From Lachnospiraceae bacterium UBA3711 (GTDB lineage Bacteria > Bacillota > Clostridia > Lachnospirales > Lachnospiraceae): 9,471 nucleotides of DNA. The notes under the pieces are model-generated. The model saw nothing but the letters and a program-made list of their open reading frames with translations, made no database searches and was not told where the DNA came from. Location of the stretch: contig DFHY01000080.1 of the NCBI GenBank assembly GCA_002371345.1, positions 1-9,471 of the forward strand, given 5' to 3'. Below are positions 7,756 through 9,471 of this stretch, one piece after another; positions within the stretch are counted from its first letter, which is position 1, and each line of letters begins with the position of its first letter. A program made the translations under genes and the position numbers.

Positions 7756-8238
7756 CTATATCTCTGCTCCGGGGTCTTCGATCAGATCATCAGAGTCGGC
7801 CGCGCTCGTCGCGAGTATGTCACAGAGTTCATTTCCATGACTGCCGCTGTGACCCTTCAGCCAGTTCCAGGAGATTGTGTGTCTCTCACATGCGCGGAGA
7901 AGTCTCTGCCACAGATCGACATTCCTGACAGGCTCCTTCCTGGTACGCATCCATCTCTTCCTGATCCACTGGTCGATCCAGTGCTGGTTGAACGCGTTCA
8001 CAAGATACTGAGAGTCAGACCACAGTTCGACCTCACAAGGCCGGTTCAGCGCTTCAAGGGCGGCGATGGCTCCCATCAGTTCCATACGGTTGTTGGTGGT
8101 TTTACGGTAGCCCTGTGACAGCTCTTTGACATGAAGCTGGCCTCTCGAGTCTATGAATTCTATAACAGAACCATAGCCGCCGGGACCATCAGGATTGCCG
8201 CGGGCGGAACCGTCCGTATATATCGTTACCTTTGTCAT
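7756..8238 (-). CDS. rnhA: Ribonuclease HI
   Basis: RNase HI cuts the RNA strand of RNA-DNA hybrids in the cytosol, removing R-loops and replication primers. The 160-residue protein is one complete domain of normal length. The full catalytic set is visible with family spacing: D9 (in YTDGSARGNP), E53 (NNRMEL), D75 (SDSQYLV), H130 (LKGHSGSHGNE) and D140 (ELCD). The E53-D75 distance of 22 and the H130-D140 distance of 10 equal those of the E. coli enzyme. The basic, Trp-rich segment WIDQWIRKRWMRTRKEP (residues 87-103) corresponds to the hybrid-binding handle region. There is no N-terminal hybrid-binding domain of the RNase H1 type. The start at ATG 8238 is followed at once by the conserved first strand (TKVTIYTDG). 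The only Shine-Dalgarno-like match (TGAGGT) is 11 nt or so upstream, so initiation may be modest. It is followed 28 nt later by aroF. Confidence 0.96.
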   Translation of the reverse strand: MTKVTIYTDGSARGNPDGPGGYGSVIEFIDSRGQLHVKELSQGYRKTTNNRMELMGAIAALEALNRPCEVELWSDSQYLVNAFNQHWIDQWIRKRWMRTRKEPVRNVDLWQRLLRACERHTISWNWLKGHSGSHGNELCDILATSAADSDDLIEDPGAEI

Positions 8239-8328
8239 AGTATGAGCAACCTCAGTGATGTACGTTGTGAATCATTGGCTGCGGATCCTTAGTGAATTGC
8301 CGGTAAACTACGATATAAACACTGCAGC

Positions 8329-8730
8329 CTATTCTGAATCAAGGATATAATCGCTCCGCCAGGGCTCGCTCAGGATGGAGAGCCGTATTCCCAGTGTTTT
8401 GCAGGCGGCGTGTACATCATCAAGAACCGCCTGGTCCTCATGGGAGCATATCACAAGATCAGACCCGAACAGATCATTGCGGTCATATTCTTTTATCCTG
8501 AGATCTATGATACCCTGTGCGGCAAGCATCTCGGCAGACGCGTCTGCCGACAGACAGACGACCGTGAGATGATCGGTACATTCAATAAGCTGGCGTATTG
8601 TCTTAAGTATCCTGCTGCCGGCCTGAATGACGCTGCACAGAACCAGGACATTACTGCCGCTGAGATCAATCTTCACCGGCAGGTATGTTTTTGATCGCGA
8701 GAAGTCTGTCATCTTAGTATTTAAACTCAT
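8329..8730 (-). CDS. Degenerate siroheme-synthase N-domain-like protein (Met8/SirC/CysG-N family), probably not a dehydrogenase
   Basis: This 133-residue protein resembles the Rossmann-fold domain of precorrin-2 dehydrogenase (Met8, SirC, N-terminal CysG), which normally uses NAD+ to make sirohydrochlorin. Matching parts in order are TYLPVKIDLSGSNVLVL (15-31), LTVVCL (55-60), IKEYDRNDLFGSDLVI (79-94), the HEDQAV region (97-102) and LSILSEPWRSDYI (117-129). The family's glycine-rich GGGxVA loop is replaced by CSVIQAG (32-38). The VVDDP motif with the catalytic Asp reads ILSEP (119-123), so both cofactor binding and catalysis are doubtful. The C-terminal dimerisation and catalytic domain of full-length enzymes is absent, and there are no tetrapyrrole genes nearby. 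The frame extends upstream to ATG 8892, but I chose ATG 8730: it has GGTGAT just before it, a promoter candidate ends about 30 nt upstream, and the extra 54 residues show no family similarity. ATG 8712 is another option. Confidence 0.65.
   Translation of the reverse strand: MSLNTKMTDFSRSKTYLPVKIDLSGSNVLVLCSVIQAGSRILKTIRQLIECTDHLTVVCLSADASAEMLAAQGIIDLRIKEYDRNDLFGSDLVICSHEDQAVLDDVHAACKTLGIRLSILSEPWRSDYILDSE
8531..8550. repeat. 20-bp perfect palindrome inside the siroheme-synthase-like gene
   Basis: TCGGCAGACGCGTCTGCCGA equals its own reverse complement over all 20 bases. As RNA it could fold into an 8-bp stem with a CGCG loop. It encodes Ser-Ala-Asp-Ala-Ser-Ala around residues 61-66 of the - strand gene. 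No T-run follows on either strand, so it is not an intrinsic terminator. Whether it binds a protein is unknown. Confidence 0.9.
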
Positions 8731-8733
8731 TGT

Positions 8734-8739
8734 ATCACC
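8734..8739 (-). promoter_or_regulatory. Ribosome binding site supporting the start at 8730
   Basis: On the minus strand GGTGAT lies 3 nt before ATG 8730. It pairs with the GAUCACC part of the 16S 3' end, so the short distance is acceptable. Together with the promoter candidate just upstream it favours this start over ATG 8892. Confidence 0.45.
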
Positions 8740-8759
8740 ATTAATGTCTGCAGAAACAC

Positions 8760-8788
8760 ATTTTAAACGATTGATGCCGGCCAGGCAA
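8760..8788 (-). promoter_or_regulatory. Candidate sigma-A promoter for the 8329-8730 gene and probably rnhA-aroF
   Basis: On the minus strand a -35 box TTGCCT (8783-8788) and a -10 box TAAAAT (8760-8765) are separated by exactly 17 nt. Transcription would start near 8753, leaving a leader of about 22 nt that just contains the ribosome binding site before ATG 8730. No strong terminator is seen before rnhA (90-nt gap) or aroF (28-nt gap), so this may drive all three genes. Confidence 0.45.
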
Positions 8789-8829
8789 TATTTAACTGCA
8801 AAGGAATCCCGCAGTGCCTTTCTTGCGAC

Positions 8830-8858
8830 TTGATTTTTCACAGAGCGGTTTGTATACT
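8830..8858 (+). promoter_or_regulatory. Candidate sigma-A promoter for tyrS
   Basis: A -35 box TTGATT (8830-8835) and a -10 box TATACT (8853-8858) are separated by 17 nt, close to the Gram-positive vegetative consensus. Transcription would begin near 8865 and give a leader of about 95 nt before tyrS. Its position, back to back with the candidate promoter at 8760-8788, fits the divergent gene arrangement. Confidence 0.6.
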
Positions 8859-8902
8859 TATTTCTGTTTGAAAAAAATGATGCTGCGGTCAACAGTACTT
8901 AT

Positions 8903-8939
8903 TGTCCCGGATTCAGGGCATTTGACCCTTACATCAAAT
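8903..8939 (+). promoter_or_regulatory. Overlapping hairpins in the tyrS leader
   Basis: Three small inverted repeats overlap here: TGTCC/GGGCA (8903-8907 with 8916-8920, one G-U pair), AGGG/CCCT (8915-8918 with 8926-8929) and ATTTGA/TCAAAT (8920-8925 with 8934-8939). The middle one cannot form together with the outer two, so alternative structures are possible just upstream of the ribosome binding site at 8948-8954. No T-box core such as TGGNACCGCG is present, and no function is shown by the sequence. Confidence 0.3.
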
Positions 8940-8960
8940 AGTCAGCAGAGAGGAATAGAT

Positions 8961-9471
8961 ATGGGTGTTTTTGAGGAGCTCCAGGCAAGAGGCCTGCTCG
9001 CTCAGCTCACGGATGAAAACAGTATCCGTGAGATGATCAATGCGGGAAAGGCGACTTTTTACATTGGCTTTGATCCTACGGCGGACAGCCTTCATGTAGG
9101 CCATTTCATGGCGCTGTGCCTGATGAAGAGGCTTCAGATGGCGGGAAACCGGCCGATTGCCCTCCTGGGCGGCGGCACCGGAATGATCGGTGATCCTTCA
9201 GGAAGAACGGATTCACGTCCGATGATGACTGTCGAGACTATACAGCATAACTGTGACTGCTTCAAGAAGCAGATGAGCCGTTTTATCGAATTCGGCGACG
9301 CGCCGGGCCAGGCAATCACGGTCAACAACGCGGACTGGCTTATGGATCTGAATTACATCAATCTTCTCAGGGAGGTGGGCACCTGCTTCACAGTCAACGA
9401 GATGCTTGCGGCCAAGGCGTACAAGCTCCGCTGGGAGAAGGGGCTTACATTCTTCGAGTTCAACTACATGA
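8961..9471 (+). CDS. tyrS: Tyrosyl-tRNA synthetase, N-terminal part (3' end outside window)
   Basis: This class I aminoacyl-tRNA synthetase charges tRNA-Tyr with tyrosine using ATP. The first 170 codons are present; the family is usually a little over 400 residues, so the C-terminal anticodon-binding and S4-like parts are missing. The Rossmann catalytic domain is clear: YIGFDPTADSLHVGH (34-48) ends in the HIGH-type ATP motif HVGH (45-48), followed by ALLGGGTGMIGDPSGR (67-82), the tyrosine-adenylate pocket segment. Downstream, TVNEMLAAKAYKLRWEKG and FFEFNYM also match the family. The start at ATG 8961 follows GAGAGGA (8948-8954) at a normal distance. The KMSKS motif lies beyond the window. A near-consensus promoter precedes the gene, and the leader is too short for a T-box in the visible sequence. 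Confidence 0.96.
   Translation, partial: MGVFEELQARGLLAQLTDENSIREMINAGKATFYIGFDPTADSLHVGHFMALCLMKRLQMAGNRPIALLGGGTGMIGDPSGRTDSRPMMTVETIQHNCDCFKKQMSRFIEFGDAPGQAITVNNADWLMDLNYINLLREVGTCFTVNEMLAAKAYKLRWEKGLTFFEFNYM

Noticed and set aside
8731..8892. 54-residue N-terminal extension of the siroheme-synthase-like protein (start at ATG 8892)
   Set aside because: It overlaps both promoter candidates, has no good ribosome binding site and shows no similarity to the family. The start at 8730 explains the data better.
8865..8960. T-box riboswitch upstream of tyrS
   Set aside because: There is no T-box core, no specifier stem and no terminator with a T-run, and the leader is under 100 nt.

Overview
The window looks like a moderately GC-rich chromosome segment from a Gram-positive anaerobe of the class Clostridia, perhaps a Lachnospiraceae relative. 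This rests on purine-rich Shine-Dalgarno sites, heavy use of AGG/AGA and ATA codons, a clostridial-looking class I DAHP synthase, and multi-module surface-polysaccharide glycosyltransferases (GTs). The assignment is an inference; no rRNA or other marker is present. There is no mobile element, CRISPR array, tRNA or rRNA.

Region 1 (1-6679, + strand) is the distal part of a cell-surface glycan assembly operon. It starts with the 3' end of a polysaccharide-associated protein. Next is a 924-residue fusion enzyme: a GT2 (GT-A fold) domain, then a GT4 (GT-B fold) domain with a beta-rich module inserted between its two halves. Two paralogous GT2 proteins of about 575 residues follow. Each pairs a decayed N-terminal GT-A-like domain with an intact C-terminal one. 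Gaps are 4 nt, 112 nt and a 1-nt overlap, so co-transcription is likely. None of the proteins shows a membrane segment or signal peptide. They probably act in the cytosol, adding sugars to a lipid-linked rhamnan- or O-antigen-like glycan before export.

Region 2 (6687-8730, - strand) is a housekeeping cluster that converges on the GT operon with a 7-nt gap. In order of transcription it holds a short protein related to the NAD-binding domain of siroheme synthase but with key motifs lost, then RNase HI (rnhA), then a class I DAHP synthase (first step of the shikimate pathway). A good promoter candidate lies just upstream of the first gene and supports a shorter start for it. The aroF transcript may be terminated by hairpins inside the 3' end of the last GT gene.

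Region 3 (8731-9471) is a divergent promoter region of about 230 nt followed by the first 170 codons of tyrosyl-tRNA synthetase (tyrS), cut by the window edge. A near-consensus promoter and overlapping small hairpins precede tyrS. No T-box core is visible.

I do not see a clear new defence or mobile system. The points most worth checking are the degenerate siroheme-synthase-like protein and the 20-bp perfect palindrome inside its gene, the paired catalytic/pseudo-domain GTs, the module insertion in the GT4 domain, and an apparent Lys-to-Met change in the PEP-binding loop of the DAHP synthase.
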